A stretch of 60,118 bases of DNA from Bacteroidota bacterium. Its GTDB lineage: Bacteria > Bacteroidota > Bacteroidia > Flavobacteriales_D > Sanyastnellaceae. The notes under the pieces were generated by a model, which saw only the letters and a program-made list of their open reading frames with translations, did no database searches and was not told the origin of the DNA. The position numbers and the translations under genes are program-made. This document shows, in pieces, positions 1 through 8,069 of this stretch. The stretch spans positions 1 through 60,118 of the forward strand of contig JAQCFW010000014.1 of NCBI GenBank assembly GCA_027619225.1, in the 5' to 3' direction. Within the stretch, counting starts at the first letter, position 1; each line of letters starts with the position of its first letter.

Positions 1-275
1 CATTTTAATGAATGTTTCGCAAAGCTCAATTCCCGCAATTTTTTGAGGACTGCGTCATCTGGGAATAACGTTAAATCTCTTAGGAAATCATCAAATTGAA
101 TAAAAAAACTCACCTTATCGTCTGTAGAACCTCCATTTGGAAAAGGTTTAAATTCCTCTGAAAACAATTTTTTTTTGGCGACAATTGATTTGATTTTTAA
201 TTCCTCAATTTGCTGTTTATACAAAATGACATCTGCATCATATTGTACTTTTATCTCAATTGGTAACTCAATCAT
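1..275 (-). CDS. Hypothetical protein, 3' end beyond window
   Basis: An open frame runs leftwards from an ATG at 275-273 to the window edge (91 codons) without a stop. The ATG overlaps the TGA stop of the upstream integrase gene by an ATGA junction, so the two are probably translationally coupled. The visible product is charged and begins MIELPIEIKVQYDADVILYK. The start looks helical or coiled-coil, with a run of four lysines near residue 36. I do not recognise the family. It should be an accessory gene of the integrase-bearing element, and its length is unknown. Confidence 0.55.
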   Translation of the reverse strand, partial: MIELPIEIKVQYDADVILYKQQIEELKIKSIVAKKKLFSEEFKPFPNGGSTDDKVSFFIQFDDFLRDLTLFPDDAVLKKLRELSFAKHSLK

Positions 276-1390
276 AATTCAAGATCAATTTGGTTCGCTG
301 CATTTACCTTCGTTTCTGTTAATACTTTAGCATATATCATTGTTGTTTGTATGTTTTTATGCCCCAGCATTTTAGAAACAGTAAAGATATCTACGCCTTT
401 ATTTAGCAGTAAGGTTGCGTATGTGTGGCGAAAATTATGAAGTGTAATTTTTTTGTTTATGCCCGCTCTCAAAACCCATCTTTTTATTTTGTCATTATTG
501 CTATCAGAATACTTTAGTCCTTCAAACACTTTTTCTATAGGCTTACCCTTTTCGCCAAGCACCTTAACAGCAGTTTCACTTATAGGGTGCATAATTACGT
601 CATCGGTTTTCTTTTGGAAAATATGAAGAAAATAACTGCTTTTAGTTTTTTGAATATCTCCCCAAGTTAAATTTTTAATATCTGACCATCTTAAACCCGT
701 CAATGCTGAAAAAATAGCCACATTTTTTAATGCATCCAAATCACATTCTGTTTTAGCTAAAAGTTGCAATTCTTCTTGCGTTAAAAACTCGCGCTTTGTT
801 TCTTTTTCCTTAATCCCTTTTATATGTCGCAAAGGATTTTCGTTTATTAACCGAGCATCAAACGCTTCGTTAATCGCACAACGAAATTTATTGAAGTAAC
901 TCACAGCTGAGTTTTGAGATAATTTTAATCCCTTAACTGTATTTAAGCGGTTAGCGTGTAAAAGGTATTTTTTATAAGCACTACAAAACCCCTCTGTTAA
1001 ATCGCCCATCTTACAGTTCTCGCCAGTATAGGCTTTGAGGTATTTTAATGCACTAAGCCAATTGCCATAAGTACCATCAGTCTCTTTGCGATTATCACAT
1101 AAGCTTTGAAAAAACTCAATAAAATCTCGCTTCTTGTTTTTAGTGTTAAAAAGACCATCTTGCTCATTTAGAATCTCTTTTTCCCTTCTGTTCTTAAGTC
1201 CTTCGGCAAAAACCAAATTTTCTTTGTTATGAAGTTTTTGTTGCGCAGTTTTTGGTTTTTCATATATATATCGTTTAAGATATTCCCTACGAGTATATGT
1301 GCCCTTCTCTCCTTTTACCGGTGGGTAAAAGTCTAAGTACAAACTCTCTTTACCATTTGCAATTTGCTTTTTTCTTAAATGAACCCCCAT
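272..1390 (-). CDS. Tyrosine recombinase (phage-type integrase)
   Basis: This 372-residue protein is a site-specific recombinase of the Bacteroidetes mobile-element type. The N-terminal part (about 1-100) resembles an arm-DNA-binding domain. It is followed by a SAM-like core-binding domain (about 100-200) and the catalytic domain. The active-site set is visible: Arg in TGLRWSDI, H318-x-x-R321 in HNFRHTYATLL, H344 in LGHKN, and nucleophile Y353 in MIYAKV. Length and domain order are complete, so it is probably active. It is preceded by a small HTH gene and by a copy of the mnmE tail sequence about 590 bp upstream. The nearby repeats suggest that it inserts elements at the 3' end of mnmE. The catalytic class is seen in the sequence; the target specificity is inferred. 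Confidence 0.93.
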   Translation of the reverse strand: MGVHLRKKQIANGKESLYLDFYPPVKGEKGTYTRREYLKRYIYEKPKTAQQKLHNKENLVFAEGLKNRREKEILNEQDGLFNTKNKKRDFIEFFQSLCDNRKETDGTYGNWLSALKYLKAYTGENCKMGDLTEGFCSAYKKYLLHANRLNTVKGLKLSQNSAVSYFNKFRCAINEAFDARLINENPLRHIKGIKEKETKREFLTQEELQLLAKTECDLDALKNVAIFSALTGLRWSDIKNLTWGDIQKTKSSYFLHIFQKKTDDVIMHPISETAVKVLGEKGKPIEKVFEGLKYSDSNNDKIKRWVLRAGINKKITLHNFRHTYATLLLNKGVDIFTVSKMLGHKNIQTTMIYAKVLTETKVNAANQIDLEL

Positions 1391-1393
1391 TTT

Positions 1394-1747
1394 CTATTTT
1401 ATTAAATAGTTTATTACTTCTTTTTTTATTATCACTTTACCTCCAAGTTTTGAAGGTGTAATTGTTTTGTTTTTTATATATCGATACAAACTCATTCTGC
1501 TAATACCAAGAAGCAAACACGTTTCTTTAATACTTAAAAATTCCTTTGACTGAATTAACTCCATATCAATACCAACTGATTTTAAATATTCTTGGTCCTG
1601 TGCTTTTTTAACTTTCTCATTCTTTTTGATATGTTTGTATGACTTTCCCGAACATTTTTTAGAGCAAAATTTTGTAACTGTTGTTTTTGCTATAAAACCA
1701 TTATTACATTGTATACAAATTTTGGGTATCGTTATTTTACTGCTCAT
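1394..1747 (-). CDS. Zinc-finger-like plus helix-turn-helix protein (possible excisionase)
   Basis: This is a 117-residue basic protein. The first 35 residues carry CIQC and FCSKKC, a four-cysteine zinc-ribbon-like knuckle. Residues about 65-117 form a MerR/excisionase-like helix-turn-helix (SIKETCLLLGISRMSLYRYI) with the following wing and the closing VINYLIK. Domains of this kind (HTH_17) occur in recombination directionality factors and element regulators. It ends 4 bp before the integrase start, so the two are co-transcribed. A role in excision or in controlling the integrase is inferred from family and position. A plain transcriptional regulator is the alternative. Confidence 0.75.
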   Translation of the reverse strand: MSSKITIPKICIQCNNGFIAKTTVTKFCSKKCSGKSYKHIKKNEKVKKAQDQEYLKSVGIDMELIQSKEFLSIKETCLLLGISRMSLYRYIKNKTITPSKLGGKVIIKKEVINYLIK

Positions 1748-1800
1748 TTATGTAACATTTTATAATATGTTGTAACATGATGTATCAAAGTGTAAATGCT

Positions 1801-1861
1801 AGATACAATTTTATTAAATTAATTGTACCTCATCACTTCAAGGTACATCAAAGATACAATT
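1801..1861. repeat. Direct repeat pair AGATACAATT (possible integrase arm sites)
   Basis: Two identical 10-base copies lie at 1801-1810 and 1852-1861, 51 bp apart (about five helical turns). Both contain the GATACA string that also sits in the core site at 1991-1996. They lie between the integrase operon and the core repeat. The repeat is seen directly; the binding role is a guess. Confidence 0.4.
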
Positions 1862-1981
1862 CTTTTAGTATATAATGCAAATCAATGTGGGTAAGAATTA
1901 GTCAACAATTTTGTGTAAGTGTTGATTTTAAAGGCTTAGCAGTGATTAAGTGCTAGTAAGTTAGATAGACTATTATACCAC

Positions 1982-1999
1982 TTACTTTCCGATACAGAA
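1982..1999 (-). repeat. mnmE-tail attachment core, copy 1
   Basis: Read on the minus strand this is TTCTGTATCGGAAAGTAA. It differs from the end of the resident mnmE at two positions only, both synonymous, so it still encodes F-C-I-G-K-stop. The inverted arms ACTTTC (1984-1989) and GAAAGT (1997-2002) flank a 7-base centre CGATACA, the layout of a tyrosine recombinase crossover site. Being the copy nearest the integrase, with the best symmetry, it is the best candidate for the element's own attP-derived half. Confidence 0.75.
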
Positions 2000-2060
2000 A
2001 GTGATTAAATGTTTGTCGATATAATGAGCCAAGCAAAAAAATAAATACAGAAAACGATAC

Positions 2061-3221
2061 TTAAATTTCATAATTAACCATTGATTTCCAGCTAATCAAT
2101 TTCCCATTATTTCTAAGCTGATTTTCTTGCCCTCCGTAAATAACAAAAGATTTTACGGGATCATTTTCGGATATTTTATTCCAATAATCTAACCCATTAA
2201 AGTAATCACTCCTTTTAGTGCTACCTGATTTTATTTCTATCGGTGTAATAAATTCTCCATCGTCAATTATTAAGTCAATTTCTTTGCCTTTATTATCTCT
2301 CCAAAAATAAAGATTAGGTTCTTTTCCTATATGAAGATGTCGCTTCATTAGTTCCCCAATTACTAAATTTTCAAATATTGCTCCTTTGGCGAAGTGGATT
2401 TTAATTTGTGAGGATTTTTTAATACCTAATAAATAAGATAATAATCCTGTATCATAAAAATACAGTTTAGGCATCTTAGTTAATCTTTTGTTGTAATTTT
2501 TATGGTGAGAGTATAACCGAAACACTATGTAGCTGGTCTCTAAAATATTTACCCATGATTTTATAGTATTAACTGATACGCCTGCTTCATTTGATAGCTC
2601 CGACATGTTTAACAATTGTCCGGCTCGCCCTGCACAAAGTTTTAAAAAGGTTGTAAATGTATTTAGATTACCAACTTGGCTTAACTGGCGCACATCTCTT
2701 TCAACATACGTTTGAAGGTAGTTAGGGTAGAAATCTTCTGGATCAATGTTTTGGTCAAAAATTCTAGGATAAAATCCTTTATAAGCTACATCTTCAAAGG
2801 TTTCAGATAAGGAGTTCGCGGCCTTTAATTCGAACATACTAAAAGGCAGTAATTTTAGAATACCAACTCTTCCTGCAAGACTTTGACTTATCTGTTCTGA
2901 TAACAAGAAGTTTTGAGACCCAGAGAGTATAAATTTAATTGATGGATCAGCATCGACAAGTCCCTGTATATATGAAAAAAGTTGTGGCACTCTTTGTACT
3001 TCATCAAATATTGCCCCTTTTGGATAGTTATTTAAAAATCCCCTCGGATCTTCTAGTGCAAACGCTCTGTCATCAGGGTTCTCCAAGGATACATACGGTA
3101 AGTTTTTAAAAACTTCTTTAATCAAAGTAGTCTTACCAGATTGCCGAGGGCCTGTTATTGATATTACTGGGAATTTCGTGTATAAGAGCTTAAGCTTATT
3201 TTCTAGTGTTCTTGCTATCAT
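2061..3221 (-). CDS. AAA ATPase with C-terminal DUF4143 (nuclease-like fold)
   Basis: This 386-residue protein has a Walker A motif GPRQSGKTT (residues 24-32), a Walker B with D73-E74 (AIFDEVQ) and a sensor-like FILSGSQN, typical of the AAA_14 family. The C-terminal third is a DUF4143 domain with KEIDLIID followed by PIEIKSG. These match the D and ExK pattern of the PD-(D/E)XK nuclease fold. The family is widespread and its biochemical role is poorly known. It stands alone between two att-like repeats and is AT-rich compared with the core genes to the right. The frame is intact. Confidence 0.85.
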   Translation of the reverse strand: MIARTLENKLKLLYTKFPVISITGPRQSGKTTLIKEVFKNLPYVSLENPDDRAFALEDPRGFLNNYPKGAIFDEVQRVPQLFSYIQGLVDADPSIKFILSGSQNFLLSEQISQSLAGRVGILKLLPFSMFELKAANSLSETFEDVAYKGFYPRIFDQNIDPEDFYPNYLQTYVERDVRQLSQVGNLNTFTTFLKLCAGRAGQLLNMSELSNEAGVSVNTIKSWVNILETSYIVFRLYSHHKNYNKRLTKMPKLYFYDTGLLSYLLGIKKSSQIKIHFAKGAIFENLVIGELMKRHLHIGKEPNLYFWRDNKGKEIDLIIDDGEFITPIEIKSGSTKRSDYFNGLDYWNKISENDPVKSFVIYGGQENQLRNNGKLISWKSMVNYEI

Positions 3222-3493
3222 ACCTTAAAGGTACAATATTGCAATCTAATTTCAAAATAGTACTATTTCCCGATACAGAAAGTGACTTATAGAATGTAGT
3301 GTTAAAAATATTTATTTTTTGTTGGACCAAAAACAAGTCAGAGTTCATATTATTTTTTGGGATTAAATCTTTGACTGCTGATAAGCTCTACTCCTACACA
3401 CTTTCTGCTAGAAATCGTTTTATTTTATATATATTACAGAATATTACTGCACAATTAATGATAAGCTTGTTGCCAAAAATTAAATGACTTACA
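3222..3493. other. Intergenic region with att core, upstream of the pyrimidine cassette
   Basis: These 272 AT-rich bases separate the divergently transcribed ATPase gene and the pyrimidine cassette and contain att core copy 2. The cassette promoter should be between 3290 and 3480, but I see no convincing TTG/TANNTTTG pair. A 62-codon frame at 3299-3487 has low-complexity hydrophobic content and no recognisable family, and I do not treat it as a gene. Confidence 0.45.
3263..3280 (-). repeat. mnmE-tail attachment core, copy 2
   Basis: The minus strand reads TTCTGTATCGGGAAATAG, identical to the end of mnmE except that the stop is TAG instead of TAA. It still encodes F-C-I-G-K-stop. The exact match with the mnmE copy covers 17 bases (3265-3281 against 13379-13395). 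On the other side the match with copy 1 continues through GAAAGTGA. It therefore looks like a hybrid junction between two inserted units. Confidence 0.75.
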
Positions 3494-4960
3494 ATGGAGA
3501 CTAAAGAGAAACGGAATGAGGTGAAAAACTTCATCAACGGAAAATTTGTGCGAAATGGACAGAAGCCATTGAACGTGGAGAGTCCAATTGACGGTGCGAT
3601 TGTTTCAACGCTTCCACTTTCAACTTACGCTGATGTAGATCAAGCTGTTCAAGCAGCATCTAAAGCATATAAAACCTGGTCAGCTACAACCATAAAAGAG
3701 CGCTCCCAAATATTTTTTAAGTATAGGTCTTTGCTTGAAACCCACATGCATGAGTTGACCCAACTCAATGTCCTTGAAAACGGAAAAACCTATGGTGAAT
3801 CAAAAGCTGAAGTTGAAAAAAGCATGGAATTATGTGAATTTGCAGTTTCGTTGCCCCAAATTGTAAATAATGAAGTTCAAGAAGTAAGCTCCGGTGTGGA
3901 ATGTCGTACCGAACGACGACCTATTGGAGTTGTCGCGTCGATTGCACCTTTTAATTTTCCAATTATGGTTCCTCACTGGACGATGCCAAATGCATTAATG
4001 CTAGGAAATACAATGGTTATGAAACCGTCCGAACTTGTTCCATTAAGCGTGGTTCGTATCGCTGAATTGTTAAAAGAAGCTGGACTTCCTGATGGTGTTT
4101 TTAATGTTGTAAACGGTGGAAAAGAAGTTGTAGAATCAATTTGCGATCATCCTGGAATCAAAGCTGTTTCGTTTGTTGGATCTACGAATGTGGCCAAAAT
4201 TGTATACAAACGTGCGACTTCAAACCTGAAGCGATGCGTTGCTTTAGGTGGAGCAAAAAATCACCTCATCGTGTTGCCAGATGCACATTTAGATATGACC
4301 GCTTCAAATGTAGTTGCCTCTATGTCGGGCTGCGCAGGACAGCGATGCATGGCAGCTTCGGTCATGGTGGGTGTTGATAAGGTGCAGCACATTATCGATA
4401 AGATGGTTGAAGAAGCAAAAAAGATCGTACCAGGTGAGAATCTTGGTTCAGTGATTAGTGCCGCAGCCAAAGAACGAATTGAGGGTTATATCACAGCTGC
4501 TGAAAAGGCTGGGGCGACTATTCTCCTTGATGGTCGTGGAGCCAAAGTTGCGGGTAAAGAAGGTGGATATTACGTCGGACCCACCATTATTGATCACGTT
4601 ACTCTAGAAATGAGTGTTGCGTCTGAAGAAATTTTCGGTCCAGTGATCTCAATAATTCGCGCAAAAGATTTAGATGAGGCGATAGACATTGAAAACAGTT
4701 CAAACTATGGAAATGCAGCTGCAGTCTTTACACAAAGTGGTGGACTCGCAAAACAGGTCATAGAACGTGCAAGTGCGGGAATGATCGGAGTTAATATTGG
4801 TGTCCCAGTTCCGAGAGAGCCGTTTTCATTTGGAGGCTGGAATGAATCCAAATTTGGCGTCTGTGACATTACTGGCAGAAGTTCGGTCGAATTCTGGACG
4901 CAAAATAAAAAGACCACAATCAAATGGAATCCAGAGGCTCAGACGAACTGGATGAGCTAA
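3494..4960 (+). CDS. mmsA: CoA-acylating (methyl)malonate-semialdehyde dehydrogenase
   Basis: This 488-residue member of the aldehyde dehydrogenase superfamily, MmsA/IolA branch, oxidises malonate or methylmalonate semialdehyde with NAD+ and CoA to acetyl-CoA or propionyl-CoA and CO2. The cofactor region contains APFNFPIMVPHWTMPNAL. The catalytic cysteine is C285 in GQRCMAAS, next to the family-typical GGAKNH. The length is normal. It is the first gene of the cassette and would catalyse its last step, using the semialdehyde produced by the adjacent aminotransferase. The ATG at 3494 fits the conserved N-terminus (NFINGKFV). No strong ribosome-binding site is visible, as usual in this phylum. 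Confidence 0.92.
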   Translation: METKEKRNEVKNFINGKFVRNGQKPLNVESPIDGAIVSTLPLSTYADVDQAVQAASKAYKTWSATTIKERSQIFFKYRSLLETHMHELTQLNVLENGKTYGESKAEVEKSMELCEFAVSLPQIVNNEVQEVSSGVECRTERRPIGVVASIAPFNFPIMVPHWTMPNALMLGNTMVMKPSELVPLSVVRIAELLKEAGLPDGVFNVVNGGKEVVESICDHPGIKAVSFVGSTNVAKIVYKRATSNLKRCVALGGAKNHLIVLPDAHLDMTASNVVASMSGCAGQRCMAASVMVGVDKVQHIIDKMVEEAKKIVPGENLGSVISAAAKERIEGYITAAEKAGATILLDGRGAKVAGKEGGYYVGPTIIDHVTLEMSVASEEIFGPVISIIRAKDLDEAIDIENSSNYGNAAAVFTQSGGLAKQVIERASAGMIGVNIGVPVPREPFSFGGWNESKFGVCDITGRSSVEFWTQNKKTTIKWNPEAQTNWMS

Positions 4961-4985
4961 TTACTAATGTTATTTTTATAAAATC

Positions 4986-6341
4986 ATGAGTGAGTTGAAC
5001 ACAGCGTCAAAGGAGGTGATTCAGAATAATTTGGATTACACTCTATTTTCATGGTCTAAGCAGGCTGGTTTGGACCCCATTCACGCTGAACGAGCTGAAG
5101 GAGTATATATCTACACAGCAGATGGATCTAAAATTATAGATTTTTCATCACAGTTAATGAATGTGAATATTGGTCACGGAAATCAACGCATCACAAAAGC
5201 TGTTTCAGATCAAATGGAAAAACTATCATATGTCTATCCTGGAATGGCAACTGAAATCCGAGGTAAACTTGGAAAAAAACTCAAGGAAATTACACCGGGA
5301 AACCTAAGCAAGGCATTTTTTACTGTATCGGGCGCTGAAGGTATAGAAAATGCAATAAAATTGGCCAGAATTTATACGGGTCGGCATACGATCATATCCC
5401 ATTATCGTTCTTATCATGGCGCTACCAATGGTGCAATGTCTGCTGGAGGTGATCCGCGCAGGTTTCCAATGAATGTTACTGTTGCACCTCATTTTGTGCA
5501 TGTTGAAAATCCATACGCTTATCGTTGCCCTTGGGGGACTGGATCACTTGAAGAGTGTGGAGAAATGGCATTGGCTCAACTAGAGCGAGTCATCAAATTT
5601 GAAAATCCAAATAGCGTTGCTGCAATTCTTTTTGAAGGTGAATCGGGATCATCTGGATGCATAAAATATCCACCAAATTATTGGAAAAAGTTGCGCATTA
5701 TAGCGGATAAATATGGGATTCTCCTCATCGATGATGAAGTCATGAGCGGTTTTGGAAGAACAGGTAAAATGTTTGGCATTGACCATCATGATACGACTCC
5801 AGACATCATGGTTCTGGCAAAAGGCCTCACTTCAGCCTACATTCCATTTGGAGCCATGATGGTGAGCGATAAGATTGCCAAACATTTCGATGATATCCCC
5901 TTGGCACTTGGTCTGACTTGTTCAGCCCACCCGGTCGCCTGTGCTGCGGCACTCGAAAACATTCGTGTAATAGAAGAAGATCACCTGGTGGAAAATGCCG
6001 CAAAAATGGGCGAATATATGGAACAAGAGGTCGCAAAATTGATGGAGAAACATCCTTCGATTGGAGATTTTAGAAATACAGGGTTATTTGGTTGCATCGA
6101 GCTGGTTAAAGATCGTGTGACAAAAGAACCGGTTACGCCGTGGAACGCTTCACCTGGTGAAATGGAGCCAACGTTGCGTATGGCTTCAAAAATGAAAGAA
6201 CTCGGCATGTTCACCTTTGTCCGTTGGAATTGGATTTTTATTGCGCCACCATTAATAATTACGAAAGAACAGATTGACGAAGGATTGAATATTGTATCAC
6301 AAGTAATTGAAATAGCCGACGAATATTACACAGGATCATGA
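4986..6341 (+). CDS. Class III aminotransferase (likely beta-alanine aminotransferase)
   Basis: This 451-residue PLP enzyme belongs to the omega-amino-acid aminotransferase group. It has the DDEVMSGFGRTG motif, with the Asp that contacts the PLP ring nitrogen, and the Schiff-base lysine at about 278 in VLAKGLTSAY. The substrate is not readable from the sequence. Its place between MmsA and the pyrimidine enzymes indicates beta-alanine (from uracil) or beta-aminoisobutyrate (from thymine), giving the semialdehyde used by MmsA. Related enzymes act on taurine or other omega-amines, which is the alternative. It overlaps the next gene by 4 bp (ATGA), so translation is likely coupled to the transporter. 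Confidence 0.85.
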   Translation: MSELNTASKEVIQNNLDYTLFSWSKQAGLDPIHAERAEGVYIYTADGSKIIDFSSQLMNVNIGHGNQRITKAVSDQMEKLSYVYPGMATEIRGKLGKKLKEITPGNLSKAFFTVSGAEGIENAIKLARIYTGRHTIISHYRSYHGATNGAMSAGGDPRRFPMNVTVAPHFVHVENPYAYRCPWGTGSLEECGEMALAQLERVIKFENPNSVAAILFEGESGSSGCIKYPPNYWKKLRIIADKYGILLIDDEVMSGFGRTGKMFGIDHHDTTPDIMVLAKGLTSAYIPFGAMMVSDKIAKHFDDIPLALGLTCSAHPVACAAALENIRVIEEDHLVENAAKMGEYMEQEVAKLMEKHPSIGDFRNTGLFGCIELVKDRVTKEPVTPWNASPGEMEPTLRMASKMKELGMFTFVRWNWIFIAPPLIITKEQIDEGLNIVSQVIEIADEYYTGS

Positions 6342-8068
6342 TTGAAGAAGAGATTGTTGAACTAACTGAAGACTTGTCTGCATCATCACTTTACAGTGAA
6401 GATTTAGCTCCGGTACCCAAGAATATGCGCACTTGGACTAAATGGAGTTTGGCAGCACTTTGGGTGGGTATGGCAGTCTGCATCCCCACTTATCTGCTTG
6501 CATCTTACATGATGAAAGATGGAATGGGATGGCTTGAATCGCTAATTATAATTGGTATTGCCAACCTCCTTATCACGATTCCAATGGTTTTAAATGGTCA
6601 TGCCGGCGTAAAGTATGGGGTGCCATTTCCGGTACTTGGAAGATCTTCATTTGGAACCAAAGGCGTTCATCTTGCTTCTGTATCCCGAGGTATAGTTGCT
6701 TGCGGTTGGTTTGGAATTCAAACGTGGATTGGCGGAATGGCCATTTACGAAATTATCTATGCCTTCAGTGAAGGTTCAACTCCCATGGATTTGAACTGGC
6801 TCATGTTTGTCTGCTTCGGCGTCTTTTGGTTTATGAATATGTACTTTATATGGAAGGGTACCGACAGCATTAAATGGCTAGAAGAATATTCTGCACCCAT
6901 CCTCATCCTCATGGGCGTTGTACTCATAGGTTGGGGTGCATATTACGGGGGTGGATTCGGTGTTGTGCTTGATCAAAGCCGCCAATTACAGAAAGCTACG
7001 TTAGAAGTCTCTTCGGCAGAAGATTCCTATGTTATAACACTGAATGGTATTGCCGACAAAAATGGCAAAACCAAAGCAAATATGTACGCCCACAAAAGGG
7101 TGACAGAGACGGGTTCTGAGATGATAGAATACAACGCCTTCCCAGAAAATGGAACCATTTCAATTCCAAAACGCGTCGCAAATAATGAAACGGGGAGCAT
7201 TCAATTAATCTACAAAACAGATACTGAGCTTATCGAGTCCAGTTGGACTCCAATCATTCTAGATGCGGCTCCTAAACAAGCTTCAAACAAACTGTGGCAG
7301 TATATCAAATGGTTAACGGTCATGCTTGGGTTTTGGGCAACCATGTCTTTGAGTATTTCTGATATTACGCGGTATTCCCCTTCTCAGAAAGCACAGAAGC
7401 AAGGTCAATTCATCGGTCTTCCTGGAACGATGATGCTTTATTCTTTCGTCTCTATTTTCGTAACCTGTGCGTCTGTTCTTATTTTCAAGGATGTCCTCAT
7501 CGCGGCCGATGCCCCTTGGGACCCCACAACACTTCTAGGCAAATTCGACAATCCATGGGTCGTAATCACAGCACAAATATTCATGATCATTGCTACTTTG
7601 AGCACAAATATTGCCGCGAATGTTATCGCTCCCTCCAATGCATTCTCAAACGTATACCCAAAGAAAATTAGCTTCAAAATGGGCGGGACTATCACTGGTA
7701 TTCTGGGAATACTTATTTGTCCATGGTGGTTGATGAATGATATCGCAGGAATTCTTATTCTTGTCAGCGGTTTCCTTGGTCCTGTCCTGGCAATTATGCT
7801 TTGCGATTATTTCTTTGTCCGCCAAAAGCGTTTGAAATTGGCAGAATTATACAAGTCCGAGGGTGAATATAGCTACTCAGGAGGATTCAATATGAACGCA
7901 ATTGTGAGCCTCGCAATGGGTGTTGGAGGCGCATTGATTTGGTATTTGGTTCCCTCCTTGACATATTTGTCAAATCTAGCATGGTTCACAGGGTTTATCA
8001 TCTCATTTATAGTCTATTATATGCTCATGCGCAAATACATAGAGCCGAAATCACGTTTACAACACTAA
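6338..8068 (+). CDS. NCS1-family nucleobase transporter with inserted domain
   Basis: This 576-residue inner-membrane permease belongs to the nucleobase:cation symporter-1 (uracil/cytosine/allantoin/hydantoin) family. The family motif PFPVLGRSSFG is at about residue 95, and the TM6 motif GFWATMSLSISDITRY follows at about 328-345. Between TM5 (ending near 205) and TM6 there are about 100 hydrophilic residues (roughly 215-318). They alternate beta-like stretches such as SYVITLNGIAD and SIQLIYKTDTEL. Family members are usually about 490 residues, so this is an insertion. By the LeuT-fold topology the loop faces the periplasm. It probably imports uracil, thymine or dihydropyrimidines for the downstream enzymes. 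Confidence 0.88.
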   Translation: MIEEEIVELTEDLSASSLYSEDLAPVPKNMRTWTKWSLAALWVGMAVCIPTYLLASYMMKDGMGWLESLIIIGIANLLITIPMVLNGHAGVKYGVPFPVLGRSSFGTKGVHLASVSRGIVACGWFGIQTWIGGMAIYEIIYAFSEGSTPMDLNWLMFVCFGVFWFMNMYFIWKGTDSIKWLEEYSAPILILMGVVLIGWGAYYGGGFGVVLDQSRQLQKATLEVSSAEDSYVITLNGIADKNGKTKANMYAHKRVTETGSEMIEYNAFPENGTISIPKRVANNETGSIQLIYKTDTELIESSWTPIILDAAPKQASNKLWQYIKWLTVMLGFWATMSLSISDITRYSPSQKAQKQGQFIGLPGTMMLYSFVSIFVTCASVLIFKDVLIAADAPWDPTTLLGKFDNPWVVITAQIFMIIATLSTNIAANVIAPSNAFSNVYPKKISFKMGGTITGILGILICPWWLMNDIAGILILVSGFLGPVLAIMLCDYFFVRQKRLKLAELYKSEGEYSYSGGFNMNAIVSLAMGVGGALIWYLVPSLTYLSNLAWFTGFIISFIVYYMLMRKYIEPKSRLQH

Positions 8069-8069
8069 G

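Larger units (their letters stand above)
1748..2060. other. AT-rich intergenic region upstream of the integrase operon
   Basis: I see no gene in these 313 bases. The stretch holds the att-like core at 1982-1999 and two direct repeats AGATACAATT at 1801-1810 and 1852-1861. TGTAACAT is also repeated close to the HTH gene start (from about 1750). Repeats of this kind next to a core site are what arm-type integrase or Xis binding sites look like, but the assignment is inference. The promoter of the HTH-integrase operon should also lie here; I could not pick it with confidence. Confidence 0.5.
1982..3280. mobile_element. 1.3-kb att-bounded unit carrying one ATPase gene
   Basis: The unit is bounded by mnmE-tail core copies 1 and 2 in direct orientation. 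The only gene inside is the AAA/DUF4143 ATPase. It has no integrase of its own, so if it moves it must use one in trans or in cis from the neighbour at 272-1390. The layout matches a small cis-mobilisable element. The boundaries are inferred from the repeats. Confidence 0.55.

Noticed and set aside
3299-3487. 62-codon open frame upstream of mmsA
   Set aside because: AT-rich, low-complexity hydrophobic content, no recognisable motif, and it occupies the region where the cassette promoter must lie.
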